From positions 1,165,001 through 1,229,000 of the forward strand of contig JALJCO010003410.1 of NCBI GenBank assembly GCA_023101725.1: 64,000 nucleotides of DNA, given 5' to 3'. Of the stretch, positions 24,217 through 37,200 are shown piece after piece. A program made the position numbers and the translations under genes. Every line of letters starts with the position of its first letter. Position 1 is the first letter of the stretch. Source of the DNA: Atherinomorus stipes (taxonomy: Eukaryota; Chordata; Actinopteri; Atheriniformes; Atherinidae). The notes under the pieces are model-generated. The model was given only the letters and a program-made list of their open reading frames with translations, ran no database searches and was not told the origin of the DNA.

Positions 24217-24655
24217 ACCTGGAGTAATCAGTTTGTCCAGTCACAACAGACAGGAAGCAAAGGTGCTGTCTGAAGTTCAGGAAGTAGTGGAGCCGTGCAT
24301 ATAGCCCATTAAAGAAAAGGCTAAATTCACAAGAGTAATTCATATGACAAGAAACTAATAACGAATAAAGATTTACAAAATTATGATTTAGTGAAATAAG
24401 ATATTGCTTTTTTATTGTGGCTGGAAATAATCATAATAATAATAATAAAAAAAAACTGTCCCAGACACGATAGAGCATCTTTCCCATGAACAATGGACCA
24501 ACATACCTGTCAACAGGTGTAGACGTCTTTTTGAACATCAGAGAAAACACCTGATTGCAGTGATTGCCTTAAAGTGTTGCTCAATTTCACTGACAGCTGA
24601 TTTTTTTCTTTCTTTAATTGGAGGGTATGATTAAGTTTGAGGACGACTGTACATA
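24205..24655. mobile_element. Fold-back fragment followed by a Tc1-type MITE fragment
   Basis: 24205-24310 matches the right arm of the 14798-15005 fold-back (CAGACACACCTGGAGTAATC, GTGCATATAGCCC). 24320-24655 ends with TATGATTAAGTTTGAGGACGACTGTA, the terminus of the MITE family at 2377-2890. Its left terminus is absent. Confidence 0.6.
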
Positions 24656-25109
24656 TATAAAGCATGCCTTACACTACCTGTCATCAAAAATTGGCATGTT
24701 TTTAATTTGTTCTCATTATCGTGCTTTTCATTAGGACCGTTTGTTCTGTGTTTACATGCTGTCTAGTAGTTACCAGTCTGAATGGCTGTAAACATCTTCT
24801 GATTGTCTTTCTGAAGGTGGTGAGAGCGGCTGAGAGGACGAGTCGCTTCTCGTGTGTCCGTGGTCACACACTTCATCTGCAAACAGATCAGTACAGAGGA
24901 TGTCCTTTCACTCGGCGAACACATAGAGGACACAGTCCAGCATGGACGACCATCAGTCCTTCCTTCTCTCTGTGGGTGAGAATGAGGCTGCAACACTGCG
25001 GAACTGACAACCTTCACATGACAGAGAGGAAACACCAAAAGAAACTGACCAGAGTTCACCTGCAGGGATTCCAGCCTCCCTCCACATATCCACTTGTTAC
25101 TAGCACATT
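24656..25109. other. Intergenic DNA, no gene recognised
   Basis: ORFs on both strands (24721-25122 plus, 24763-25059 minus) overlap but neither has a known domain, leader or clear exon boundaries. Confidence 0.5.
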
Positions 25110-26262
25110 ATCACATGTCTAAGACCCTCGATTTTGATCAGTTCAAAAACCAGGAACCAGCTCTCCAGTAGCGGGGTGCTAAGCGGGTGGCATGGGAGTT
25201 CGCCCAACCAGTCTTCATGTGCTTTGTGGACTTGGAGAGGGCGTTTGATCATGTCCCCCAGGGATTCCTGTGGGGAGTGCTGCTGGGAGTACGGAGTGCC
25301 GGACCCCCTTGTTCGAGCAGTCTGGTCCCTTGTGCCAGAGCTTGGTTCGCATTTCTGGCTATTGGGCGAATCCATTCCCGGTGAGAGTGGGACTCCGCCA
25401 GGGCTGCCCTTTGCCACGATCCTGTTCATAACCTTTATGGACAGGATTTCTAGGTGCAGCCGAGGTGTTGAGGGGATCCGGTTTGGTGGCCTCAGGATCG
25501 GGTCTCTGCTGTTCACAGATGATGTGGTTCTGTTGCATCAGGCCGTGATCTCCAGCTCTCGCTGGAGCGATTTGCAGCCGAGTGTAAAGCGGCTGAGATG
25601 AAAATCAGCACCTCCAAATCCGAGACCATGGTCCTCACCCGGAAAAGGGTGGAGTGTCCCCTCTGGGTCGGGAGTGAGGTCCTGCCCCAGGTGGAGGAGC
25701 TCAAGTATCTCGGGGTCTTGTTCACGAGTGAGGGAAAAATGGAGCGGGAGATGGACAGATGGATCAGTGTGGCGTTTGCAGTGATGCAGACTCTGCATCG
25801 GTCTGTCTCTCAATTTACTGGTCGATCTATACGTTCCTACCCTCACCTATGGCCATGAGCTGTGGGTCATGACTGAAAGAACGAGATCGCGGGTACAAGC
25901 GGCCAAATTTGTTTCCTCCGCAGGGTGGACGGGCTCTCCCTTAGAGAAAGGGTGAGGAGCTCGGTCATCCGGAAGGGACTCAAAATACAGCCGCTGCTCC
26001 TCCGTATAGAGAGGAGCCAGATGAGGTGGCTCGGGCATCTGGTCACGATGCCTCCTGGACGCCTCCTTGGTGAGGAGTTCCAGGTACGTCCCAACGGGAC
26101 AAGACCCCGAAGGAGACACACTGGAGGGACTATGTGTCCCAGCTGGCCTGGGAACACCTTGGGATCCCCCGGATGAGCTGGCGGCTGTGGCCAGGGTGAG
26201 GGAACTCTGGGCTTCCCTGCTTAGGAAGCTGCCCCCACGACCCGATCCCAGATGAAGAAGAC
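25110..26262 (+). pseudogene. RTE/Rex3-like LINE, 5'-truncated
   Basis: Plus-strand pieces in shifting frames show the RT C-terminal half: FVDLERAFDHVPQG (first catalytic Asp), FTDDVVL (in place of the catalytic FADD/YADD), MKISTSKSETMVLTRK, EELKYLGVLFTSEGKMERE, LSLRERVRSSVIRKGL and RIERSQMRWLGHLVTMPPGR. Several frameshifts and the altered catalytic box make it inactive. The clade call is from the familiar motif string, not from a comparison. Confidence 0.8.
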
Positions 26263-26650
26263 GGTACGGTACGGTGTTTGGACCACCGTCTGTTTTGTGC
26301 TGCAATCAAAATATGTTGGCAGGTATACTGCACTGTAAAAACTAATCTATAGAATTTACCTGATAAACCTGAGGTAACAATTTGCATAGACATCTTTGGG
26401 GTAAATTTAATACCATATATTGAGTTAAATATAACTGGACTAAAAAAGCTATTAAATACTTTAAAAATAAATGGGTAAAATTTACCTCTCATTTATGCAT
26501 ATTTATAACAGTTACTTACTCATTGAAATTAGGTAAAATTATCTCTTGTTTGTTTGTAGGTAATACCTGATAATAAGTAATAAAAATTACTTATTCAGAA
26601 AAGGTAAGATGCAACCCCCAAAAAAGAGATTCAGATGGCTCATCATCTCA

Positions 26651-26703
<53 letters not shown>

Positions 26704-28140
26704 AAAAATCATTTTAAAAAAAACTGAATTAATGCAGCATAACAGTTACGTACAACATTTCAAGTAATGATCCTGTTTTATAACACACCAAACAAACAGC
26801 TTCAAATGTTGTTTCTGGCTTTATGTAAAACTCCACTACTTCTTGAACTTAAAGGAGCTAAAAGCGATATCACTGCTAGGTGTGCTGTTGAGCACTGTGC
26901 TGAGACCAACAAAAAAGTGTGCCATGATTGACAGTCTCTTATGCCCGCCCCCTCCTCCCTCATCCCACTCTCTCCTCATCAGTACAAGAGTACCTAATGT
27001 CTGCCAAAACAGGAACATGGTCACGACGCTCGATTTTTAGGAAGATGTCGAGTGACGAAGTGAGCACCGGCTAACTTTATGATGCTGAAAGCAATATTAT
27101 TTTATTTTGGCAAGTTATAGGTTATAGTTTAGTCTGTAAGTAGTTTTACGCCATTAATTTTGCCTCATAATTAGCATCAAATGATGCTAATAGTGTTGGC
27201 AAGAACACAGTAACAAATGTACAATATAACGGCAGCATATAACTTGTCTGGAAATAAAACCTAAGTTAGTCGCTAATAGTTGCAAAGTAATTTCGTGGAT
27301 AGTGTAACTATCCGATTAAAAATGAGGGTTACGTCTGTACACCCACTCAGTGTCTAATTTTAGTCTATTCATAATAATCACTCACAGCGTTTGCTAACGC
27401 TACTCTGAAAACACAAGCAAAGATGTGAGCTACGTGGGTTCTGCACTTACGGGGACTCAGCCGACAACTGTTTTTTTTCTCTCTCCTTTTAAATGCATGT
27501 TTATCAAAACCACATTCATGTGGCGCTGTATGGCATTTTATTTTGATCTTATTACCAAGGCAGGCAGCAGCGTCCTGTCTGCTGAGGCTGGATGTAGCAA
27601 GTGAGAGGGAAAGTCTCGAGGTTTCGAGGTGGTCCACCGAGGGTCGAGGGGAGCTGGAGCAGCAGAGTCTGGATATCCTGCCTACTGCCAGGAAACAGAG
27701 CTTTGAACTGTACCTCTATCTAGGACGTCTTCTTTTTAATGGTCTGGATTAAATTATACAAATGTCAACATGTTGTGGCTAAAAGACGATTTATAGAATG
27801 TTTTTATAAATATTTTGCAGAGGCAGCTTCAGCAGTTGTCCCTGGATAAGAGGAGAGAGTTTGGGTCAGGGACTCTGGGGGACAGCCCGGATTGGTTTTT
27901 GATGCTGTGATGGTGCATCAGGGTCAACATTGTGCTCCAGCATCTGCAGGGGGTCACAGAGCACCGTGGTGTATCTGGAAACTGCGAGAGGGACCCAACT
28001 ACAGTCACGGTACATCGCCATATATCCAATCCATGCTGGAAGTCCCGATCGGAAGTTTCTTTTTCATGTAACTTACTAAAATCTAACCCTAACCACACTA
28101 TACGCATCTGTTTGCAAGCTGCAGATAGTTACTCTTGGTA
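26263..28140. other. Intergenic DNA with a (CT)n/(AT)n microsatellite
   Basis: A (CT)n-(AT)n tract lies at about 26655-26702. Otherwise the sequence is unassigned. A region at 27540-28020 is GC-richer, and a TTTTGCAG acceptor-like site falls near 27821, but no continuous coding pattern could be supported. Confidence 0.5.
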
Positions 28141-28150
28141 ATATTTAACT

Positions 28151-28486
28151 CAAAGTACAGCCGCTGCTCCTCGACATCGAGAGGAGCAAGAGAAGGTGGC
28201 TCGGGCATCTGGTTAGGATGCCTCCTGGACACCTCCCTAGTGAGGTGTTCCAGGCACGTCCCACCGGGACGAGACCCAGGAGGAGGCCCAAGACACGCTG
28301 AATGGACTATGTCTCCCGGCTGGCTTGGGAGCGCCTCGGGATTCCCCAGATGAGCTGACGACTGTGGCCGGGGAGAGGAAAGTCTGTGCTTCCCTTCTTA
28401 AGCAGCTGCCCCCGCGACCCGACCTTGGATAAGCGGAAGAAGATGGATGGATGGATGGATGGATGGATGGATGGATGGATGGATGG
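28151..28486 (+). mobile_element. Short RTE/Rex3-like 3' copy with target duplication
   Basis: This copy holds only the 3' end of the element (GAGAGGAGCAAGAGAAGGTG to GACCTTGGATAAGCGGAAG) and finishes in a (GATG)n tail at 28443-28486. ATATTTAACT flanks it on both sides (28141-28150 and 28487-28496), a clear target-site duplication. It is homologous to the 3' part of the 25110-26262 copy. Confidence 0.85.
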
Positions 28487-29021
28487 ATATTTAACTAACT
28501 TTCGCATGGGACTTCCTGTATGGATTGGATGTATGGCGGCACTCTTGTCGGTCATTGTAACTGCAGTTAGGTACTCTTGGAAACTGCATGGAAATGCCCA
28601 CAGACGTGGAGGAAGTGCTGTGATCAGGAGCCAGCAAACGGCATCTTTGTCCCTTTCCTGCCCTGATGCTGCAACTCACGCCGGCGTCATCTGGTCATGA
28701 GGAAATTCAGGCTCAGTCTTGCACATCTGAGACATTTTAAATATGAAAGGTTGCAGAGAAACAGAGCGGAGCGACACAGAGACAGCAGAGACGCGATGAC
28801 GCTGTAGTGACGCAGTATCTGTGAGACGGTAGGCGATTCAAACCAGGCGAGTTAAGAAATTTAGTGCTTCAACTTCAACTTATTTGCCAATATAATAAAT
28901 AATCATTAAAACAAATTATCAAAAAAATCAGTATAGTGAAGGGTACAACCTGGAGGGAAGCGGGGAAGATTCGATCAGCCCGGCGGATTACATTGATCTT
29001 CTGTACCATGAACAGCAGGCC

Positions 29022-29813
29022 ATGAAAAAAGGTTTAAAAAAACCGAAGTCAGCGTCCACTCCGGAGAAAAAAAAAAGAAGCAAGAGAGCTCGGGTAGGAG
29101 ATTCCTCTAGTGCGATGTCTTCACCAGAAAACTCGGTGGATATCCTTCTCTCCATAGAGAGGAAAGTAGACAGCTTTGACGCCCGTTTGAACCTGGTGGA
29201 GGTTCTCCATAAAGAATTCCAGGCGCTCCGGGAATCACTGGAGTTCAGCCAGAAACAGGTGGAAACGCTCGCGGCCGCAAACGCCGACCTACAAGACACG
29301 GTTAAGTCCCTCACTGAGGGAATAAACCGGCTGTCAGGAGAAAATAAAAAGATGAGGGAGTCAGTAATCGATCTGCAGGCTCGGAGCATGAGAGATAATC
29401 TGGTATTTGCAGGGATCCCAGAGCAGACAGACGAAAACCCCGAGGAAACAATAAAAACCTTCATTCATAAACAACTAAAACTCCCCTCCGATACAGTCAA
29501 TGGTATCGGCTTTCATCGCGTCCACCGCATGGGTAGTAAAATGCCGGATTCACGCAGACCAAGACCGATTGTTGCTAAGTTTGTTCACTTTAAACAAAAA
29601 GAGCAAGTAAAGAAGCAGGGCCGTGAGCTGAAAGGGACCAACTTTGGAGTAAACGACCAATATCCTAAAGAAATCCTGGACCGGCGTAAAGTCCTGTTTC
29701 CTATCAGGAAAAAAGCCATTACGGAGGGATCCCGAGCTGTCATTGCGGTGGATAAATTATTTATTAACGGACATCTTTATCGGGACTCAAACATCACCCC
29801 GTGGCTCTTCTGA
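29022..29813 (+). CDS. L1 ORF1 protein (RNA-binding chaperone)
   Basis: 263 aa, intact. The N-terminus is Lys-rich (residues 1-25). Residues about 40-120 form a heptad-type coiled coil (trimerisation in L1 ORF1p). Residues about 123-200 carry the RRM signature (DNLVFAGIPE, GFHRVHRMG, RPIVAKFVHF), and a C-terminal domain follows (NDQYPKEILDRRKVLFPI, AVDKLFINGHLY). ORF1p coats L1 RNA and acts as a nucleic-acid chaperone in the retrotransposition particle. The start chosen is the first ATG of the frame after the 5' UTR. Confidence 0.88.
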   Translation: MKKGLKKPKSASTPEKKKRSKRARVGDSSSAMSSPENSVDILLSIERKVDSFDARLNLVEVLHKEFQALRESLEFSQKQVETLAAANADLQDTVKSLTEGINRLSGENKKMRESVIDLQARSMRDNLVFAGIPEQTDENPEETIKTFIHKQLKLPSDTVNGIGFHRVHRMGSKMPDSRRPRPIVAKFVHFKQKEQVKKQGRELKGTNFGVNDQYPKEILDRRKVLFPIRKKAITEGSRAVIAVDKLFINGHLYRDSNITPWLF

Positions 29814-30282
29814 TGTCAGGTACAGTTCAGTTTCATATCCTCCTAACTCTGATTAGATGAATTATTATCTGTTATGATCATAATTACTAATCTCACTACC
29901 GTTTCGACTTCACGGCTCACAACACGGATGCACTTTTTAAACCTCTGGTTTTTGGTCACTTTTTCTTGTTTCACTTTTCACTCCTTTCCTCCCCTCTCTT
30001 TTCTTTCTCACTCCCGCACAGTGAACTGTCATTTCACTCGCGACTTTACAAACGTGAACACTACGGGTGTAGAAACTCCAGCACACGCAGCGCGAGGCAC
30101 ACAGACAGGCGCACGCACACACACACTGCAGGAAGAAACAGCGCCATGCACACACAGACAGACTGGTTTAGCCTGCAGCTTACTATTCATACTTACGGCA
30201 GAAATACGCGAACAGATGCACGGCTTTATTAATATGCATGTAACACTTATTTCAGCGTTGGTTGAATGAAAATAGTCACAAG

Positions 30283-30318
<36 letters not shown>

Positions 30319-30322
30319 AAAG

Positions 30323-30366
<44 letters not shown>

Positions 30367-30369
30367 AAG

Positions 30370-30415
<46 letters not shown>

Positions 30416-30432
30416 TTTTTTTTTAAAAAAAG

Positions 30433-30505
<73 letters not shown>
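30283..30505 (+). repeat. 223-nt A-tract at the start of L1 ORF2
   Basis: Almost pure A with five isolated G and one 12-nt T run (30413-30424) flanked by A. ORF2 coding similarity begins directly after it (NWNVRGARTG), so the ATG and first codons of ORF2 are missing or swallowed by the tract. Poly-Lys/poly-Phe ORFs here are meaningless. Confidence 0.85.
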
Positions 30506-30507
<2 letters not shown>

Positions 30508-33500
30508 GGAATGTGCGCGGAGCTCGCACAGGGGATAAGAGATTAAAAATTTTCAACCGGCTAAAAGACCTTCAGGCAGACATTGTCTTACTTCAGGAAA
30601 CACATTTACCAAATTCCTCAGTCGATCTTCTTCAGACAAGACAGTTTCCACACGTGTATTCAGCTGGCTATAATTCTAGACAGAGAGGTGTAGCAATTCT
30701 GATTAATAGCAGGTTAAAATTTGACATTGATGATGTAATCAGAGATCCAGAAGGCAGATTTATAATAGTCACATTAACTGTTCAGAACCTTAAGGTATGC
30801 ATTGCAAATATATATGGACCAAACGTAGATGATCCATTATTCTTTGACTCATTTTTCTCTGCTTTGCATAACTACTCTGATAGGGCGGTATTATTGGGCG
30901 GAGACTTCAACATGGTATGTGATCCAGGAATGGACAGGCTCAGTACAGCAGGACATAACAAAATATGGCATTCATCGGATATCGTTAAGCAGTACGTGAA
31001 GGATTTCGGCCTTTGTGATGCATGGCGATCTCATCACCCCACCACGAGACAATATACCTTCTTCTCCTCAGTTCACCATTCCTACTCTAGATTAGATTAC
31101 TTCTTAACCAGCAGCTCACTGATGAGTGAAATCTCAGAAATAGAAATCCACCCAATAACCATCAGTGATCACGCACCAGTATCATTAACTCTGAGAAATA
31201 AAACTATTAAACCAGCAAGTGGGGAGTTGGAGATTTAATACATCATTACTGAAAGATCCTGAGTTTATCAGCTATTTTAAAAGAGAATGGTCCATTTATC
31301 TAGAGAACAACGATGTACCAGAAACTCCAGCATGTGTCCTTTGGGAAGCAGGTAAAGCAGTAATGCGAGGAAAAATAATTTCCTTCTCTTCCCATAAAAA
31401 GAAAAAGGAAGCTGCAAGAATCTCAGAATTAGAAGTTAGAATTAAATCACTAGAAGACGCCTGCCAGGTCTCCCCGGAGGAACACATGCTGAATGATATA
31501 AGGAAATTCAAGCTCGAGTTAAACAAAATAATAGACCAAAAAACACAATTCTTAGTTCAAAGACTTCGTTTAGAAAACTTCGACCATGGTAACAAGTCTG
31601 GCAAGCTTCTAGCTAATCAGTTAAAAATAAATAAGGAAAAAGCAACAATCTCCTCCGTTAAAGACTCAGAAGGAAGTATCAGCCATGATCCAGACCAGAT
31701 AAATAACATTTTTAGAAACTTCTACAGAACACTATATAAATCACAAATAAACCCTACAGATGATGATATTAATCAATTTCTTAATAGTATCATTCTTCCA
31801 AAACTAGAACAGGAAAATGTTACGGTTTTAGATTCACCCCTCTCAATAAGCGAATTACATGACGCTCTGCAACATATGCCCAATAACAAAGCCCCAGGCC
31901 CAGATGGCTATCCGGTCGAATTTTACAAAGAGTTCTGGACAATTCTGGCTTCCACTTTTTATAAAATGATACTAGAAATAAAAGAGAAACAGAAAATACC
32001 ACCAAATATGAATTCAGCAAATATCACCGTATTATTAAAACCAGGTAAAGACCCGACACTTCCAGCTAGTTATCGGCCAATCTCATTAATAAATGTAGAT
32101 CTTAAGATAATCAGCAAAGCACTCGCTAAAAGGATAGAAAAAATAACTCCTCTGATAATACATCCTGATCAAACTGGTTTTATTAAAGGTCGACATTCTT
32201 CTACTAACACATGCAGGCTGATTAATCTAATAGACTATGCTACCATTCATAATCTGGAATCCACTATCATCTCGTTAGATGCAGAAAAAGCCTTCGATCG
32301 TGTTAACTGGAAATTCCTGTTTGCAACATTAAATAAATTTGGTTTTGGTCCTTATTTCATAGACTGGATAAAAATACTTTATAACAACCCTAATGCATGT
32401 GTGAGGACCAATGATCAAACTTCTCCAAGTTTCTGTTTACAGCGAGGCACCAGGCAGGGGCTGCCCGCTCTCCCCTTCACTTTTTGCCATTTTCATTGAA
32501 CCACTAGCAGCAGCTATAAGACAGGACAGAGATATTAAAGGGATCCCCGGCAAAAATCTAGAACATAAAGTAAGTCTTTATGCAGACGACGTACTGCTTT
32601 TCCTCCAGAACTCATCAACATCTCTCTCCCAGACAATCACATTGATCAATAAATTTTCATTGATATCTGAGTACTCTATTAACTGGACCAAGACTACAGC
32701 TTTATCTGTTAATTGTACTTTACAAAACATTCCTAACACCACAATACAGTCTGGTAATATCAGATATTTAGGAATAAATATTTCTCCACAACTTTCAGAG
32801 TTAATAAAGTTAAATTATGTCCAGCTATTAAAGTCAATAGAGGAAGATCTCACACGATGGAAGCACTTACCCATATCACTCATGGGGAGAGTTGCTACCA
32901 TCAAAATGATGGTTCTACCGAAAATTAACTACTTGTTCTCAATGATACCCACCAAACCTTCCTCCAGTTGGTTTAAGTCACTGGACTCTCACATTTCCAA
33001 ATTTCTTTGGAAAAACAAGCCATCACGTATCAGTTTAAAAACCTTACAACAGGTAAAAGACCGGGGAGGGTTAGACTCACCCAATTTCAATTATTATTTC
33101 CTAGCAAATAAGCTACAATTTATTTCCAAATGGCTGAAACCTACCCATCTAGATGAACCGTGGCTAGACATAGAACAAGCATTATGTGAGGATCTGGATG
33201 TCTCTGATTTGCCGTTCAGCAGTTCAGCAGTCAGATCTCATAAATGCTTTAAAAGTATCAACATCTGCTCTACTCTGAAAGCATGGTGGGAATTCCTGAA
33301 ATTAACCGAGTCTTCTATTATTCCATGTAAACTCACACCCATCTGGAATAACCTGGATATTTTACAAAACAAGAAAATGATTAATTTTGTGCATTGGAAG
33401 GATAAAGGAGTAAAACAATTACAACATATCATTGAAAATGGAAATTTCCTGTCATTTAATACACTCACCTTACAATACGGGATCAGTAGTACTAAATTCT

Positions 33501-34237
33501 TAGAATACCATCAACTTAAATCTATATTAAGCAAAAAATATACCTCTAACCAACTGATCCTGCAGACTCCGGTCAGGGTAGCAGAATTCTTGAATCTCTC
33601 TATCCCCAAACTACTGTCGAAAATATATAGATTATTATTAAAACTAGATGATTCAATTTCCCTTCCAACTTCAAAGTGGGAGGCTGACTTGTCCAGAACC
33701 CTTAACCAAAACACATGGACACAGATATGTTTAAACACGTTCCTAATGACAAAAAACTCAAATATGCAGTTGATACAATTCAAGGTTTTACACAGAGTAC
33801 ATTACACAGGACAGAGGATGTTCAAGATGGGTCTGTCACCTTCAAATATTTGTTTACACTGCAATGAGAATACAGCAGACAATTATCTTCACGGCTTGTG
33901 GTCTTGTCCACCTGTCCAGAGGTTTTGGCTTCAGGTATGTGATGACCTGTCAACGTGGCTCAGGTGTAACTTTCCTGCAAGCCCCACACTGTGTTTACTG
34001 GGGGACTTGGATGAGATCAACACGGTAACCAACTATGCACATATGATACTTACTGTATTATGTATTGCAAAGAAAACTATCTTGGTAAACTGGAAATCCA
34101 AAAATAATCTGAGCATTAGCCAGTTTAGGAATTTCTTAGTAGACCATATCAGTATTGAGACGATGTCTGCCTCCTCTAAGAACCAGTTAGATGAATTCCA
34201 CTCCCTCTGGTCCCCTGTGATTAGCTCCATCACTTAA
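30506..34237 (+). pseudogene. L1 ORF2: endonuclease-reverse transcriptase, two frameshifts
   Basis: Segment 1 (to about 31225) is the APE-type endonuclease: NVRGARTG, QETHL, GGDFNMV, SRLDYFL, SDHAPVSL. Segment 2 (about 31222-32455) carries the RT N-terminal part: NKAPGPDGYPVEFYKEFW, SYRPISLINVDLKIISKALA, TGFIKGRHSS, LDAEKAFDRVNW. Segment 3 (from about 32455) has CPLSPSLFAIFIEPLAAAIR, LYADDVLLFL (catalytic YADD intact) and a C-terminal CLHCNENTADNYLHGLWSC zinc-knuckle-like motif. The three segments lie in three different frames, with single-base-scale shifts near 31222 and 32457. In both cases similarity continues straight across, so the breaks are recent or errors. No functional ORF2 protein is expected from this copy. 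Confidence 0.85.
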
Positions 34238-37200
34238 CGTTGGTGTAGGAGAGCGGCCTCGGCGATGTGGGGGTTGGGTGCTGGCGAGTGCTTGATGGCT
34301 ATGGATCCCTGGCGGTTGACTTGGGGGGGGGTCTGGGCTGCCTCGCCGCTGGGGCGGGGCTGTATCCAGCCCGATGGGGGGCATGGGGGTCAGCGGTTGG
34401 GGCTGCTCTGCGGCGGTGGGCGGGTCGCTGGTGGGGCCCTGGCCGGTGGCTGTCGGCTGGCGCCGGGTGGCCGGGGTCGTCCCGGGGCGGGGGGGGGGGG
34501 GGGTCCTGGGCCCTGGTGCTCCGGGGTGGCCCCTGCCTCCGGGGCCGGGGGACCCGGCTTGGCGCTGGGGGGGGGGGGGGGGGGGGGGGGGGGCGGGCCG
34601 GCGGGACGTGCCTCCTCTGGTTTTGGCCGGTCCTCACGACCTGGTGACGTCTAGTCACTGCGCCGGGGGCCGGGGCGCCTCTGCTGTGTGCGTGCGGGTG
34701 TGTGTGCTGGTGGGGGTGTGTGTGTGGTGGGGCTGGGGGGTGTATCGTTGTCGTGTCTGTGTCGGGATGTGGGCATTCGGGATGTTGGTGTCGCGGGAGC
34801 GGCTATGTGGGGGATGTGGATTTCCCCTGTGCTTGTCCTGCGTGTGGGGCTCTGGGGGTCGCGGACGGAGCTGCGCTTTCCGCCGGGGTGCTTGGTTTTC
34901 GGCGGACCCGTAGTCTTGTCGTGTCGTGTCGATGTTGGGGTGTCTGGCGTGGATGTCGGGGTGTGGGGTTTTGTCCATATTGTTCAGCTCTAGTGTGTGG
35001 AGGTGGGGGGTTGTGGGGTGGCCGGGTCTTTTCCGCGCCGGGTGCCTGTCCCGCCCGGCCACTGTGTCGGTTGGGGCTGGCCTGCGCGGGTGGTCTCGTG
35101 CGGGTTGGTCTCGCGTGGTCCGGGGGCTGGGGGCGGTGGACTTGTGGCGTGGGGGGCTGGTGGCCCTGTGGTCCCCGTCCTTGGTGTGTGTGGGTGGGTG
35201 TGTGACTGGAGGGGGGTGTGAATGCGGTTGTGTGTGTGTGTGGTTGCCTGTGGGGGTGTGTGGAGATGGGTGGGTGGGTGGGGGTGCATGGGGGATGGGT
35301 GTTTGGGTGTGGGGGTGGTGGTGCATTGGTGGGGTTTGTGTGTGTCGGGTTGGGGGGGGCTTGGGTGGGGAGCGGGGGGTGGATCTGTGGGGGGATCGGA
35401 TGCGGGGCGGCTGGGTGGGTGGGGGGTGTGTGTGGGTGGGTGGTGGCTCTGGCGGGGTTGGGGGATTGTGTGTGTCGCGGCCTGGGTGGGGGTGCAGGCT
35501 TGGGTTTGGAGGGGGGGGCATGGACACTGGGGGGGCGGATGTGCGGGGACTAACTGGCTATACAGGAGGGGTGGGAGGAGGATGGGATGGGGGAGTGTTG
35601 ACGGGGTAAAGTCGTTGGTTGTTTGAAGTAGGGTTTAGGGGTGATACAATAGAGTGGGGGAGGAAAGGGGAGGGGGAAAAAAAAAAAATAGCAGCTCTGC
35701 GTGCCTCTTGGGGGGTTTGCGAGGCCTGGGGATGTTGGGCCGGTGACTCTGGCCCCTCCGCCGACCCTTTCCGCTCCCGTCCCTTTTCCCCCCTCCCTGG
35801 CCTGGGGTGGTCGAGCGCCTCCAGGGGCCGAGGCTGGCCCCTCTGTGGTGAACGCCGGTCGCCGGGCCGTGGGGGCGGCCGTGCCTGCCCCCTTCTGCCC
35901 TGGGGGGATCCCGGGAGGCAGGGGTACCTAATGCCGGTAACGGCTCTTCTTCCAGGGGGGGAATTCATACCCCCCTGGTCTCCTTTCCCAAGACCTCTCC
36001 CCCCCCCCCCTGCTCTACCTCACACACACACACACGTAGGGTTTTGGGGAGGGTGCGTGTCAAGCGGGCGTGGTGAGGGAGGGCACCAAAGTGCCTTTGC
36101 TTGCCACGTCTAGAGACAGCCTGCTCCCCAGTTTTAACCACACTTAGACACCTAAACACATAAAATAACAACAGCTCACAACCACTTCTGAGGGGCGGGC
36201 CATATAGTGTGTGGAAGGAGGGAGGGGCCGGTTGGGGGGTCATGCCCCCTACGCGACCCCACTCCCTGCATGACTTGGCACTGCCCCTCAGTTTTAACTG
36301 CAAACAACACTAATCTTACACACACAGTCATGAGCGGGGGGGGGGGGGGGGGGGACGACAGGGTCCTTTCATACCCCGGTCTCCCGGGCGCTACTGGGGG
36401 GAGGGGGGGGGGACAGTGGCTGCTTCACGCGCCAGTGGTTAAGGCTGGCTGCATTGCGGGGGGATCTGCTGGCCTGGGGGATGCCTGGCCTGCTGCGTCC
36501 GGGGGTGGGGGATGGGGGGGGGGGTGGTGGTGGGGGGGGAACGTGTTGGGGGCTTGGAGCTCACGGCTCCTTCCCCGGCCCGAGCTACCACTCAGGAGGC
36601 ACGAGGGCATGGGCAAGAGAGAGGTGGGTATGTGAGAATAATGAATGAGAGTGTGAAAGAGGAAATGTGGGAGGGAGGAACTTGGGCTGGAAGAGGGAGG
36701 AGATGTGGGTAAGTGGTTGGAGGAAAGGGGGGATGGAGGAAGGAGGGGCATGCTTGTGAGTGTCTAGTAGGGATGGTCATGAGGGGCTGAAGGAAGGAAG
36801 GGCGGGACTGTGATAGGTCAGAGGGATGGGCGGGGCTGGACATGTAAGGGGGGGACTGTATGGGGCATTGGGGGTATAGGGAGGTGGGGGCGTATGTGTG
36901 GGGGGGTAGGGAGGGGTTGGTGCAGTTATGTGGGGGGAGTGCATGTGTGTGTTAGAGGGTATGAGGAGGTGGGGGTAGGTGTGGACGGTAGAGGGAGGAG
37001 AGTGTTGGGGGTGGAGGGAGGAGTGAGTGTGGGTATGTAAGGTCGGAGAGCGGAGTGGGTGGGTGTATGTGTGTGTGTGTGGGGGGGGGGTACATGGAGG
37101 TGTTGGGTAGGGCTGGGCGGTGTGGGCGGAGGTTCGTATCTCGGTGTTCGTGCCGGGCATCTCGGTGTCGGTGTGGTGCGGTGTGGCTGCGGGTTGGTTG

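Noticed and set aside
24721..25122. ORF with a hydrophobic start (133 aa)
   Set aside because: No family match, Arg/His/Thr-rich after the start, overlapped by an equal minus-strand ORF and flanked by repeats; not supported as a gene.
30029..30556. Poly-Phe and poly-Lys ORFs
   Set aside because: Homopolymer artefacts of the A-tract in the L1.
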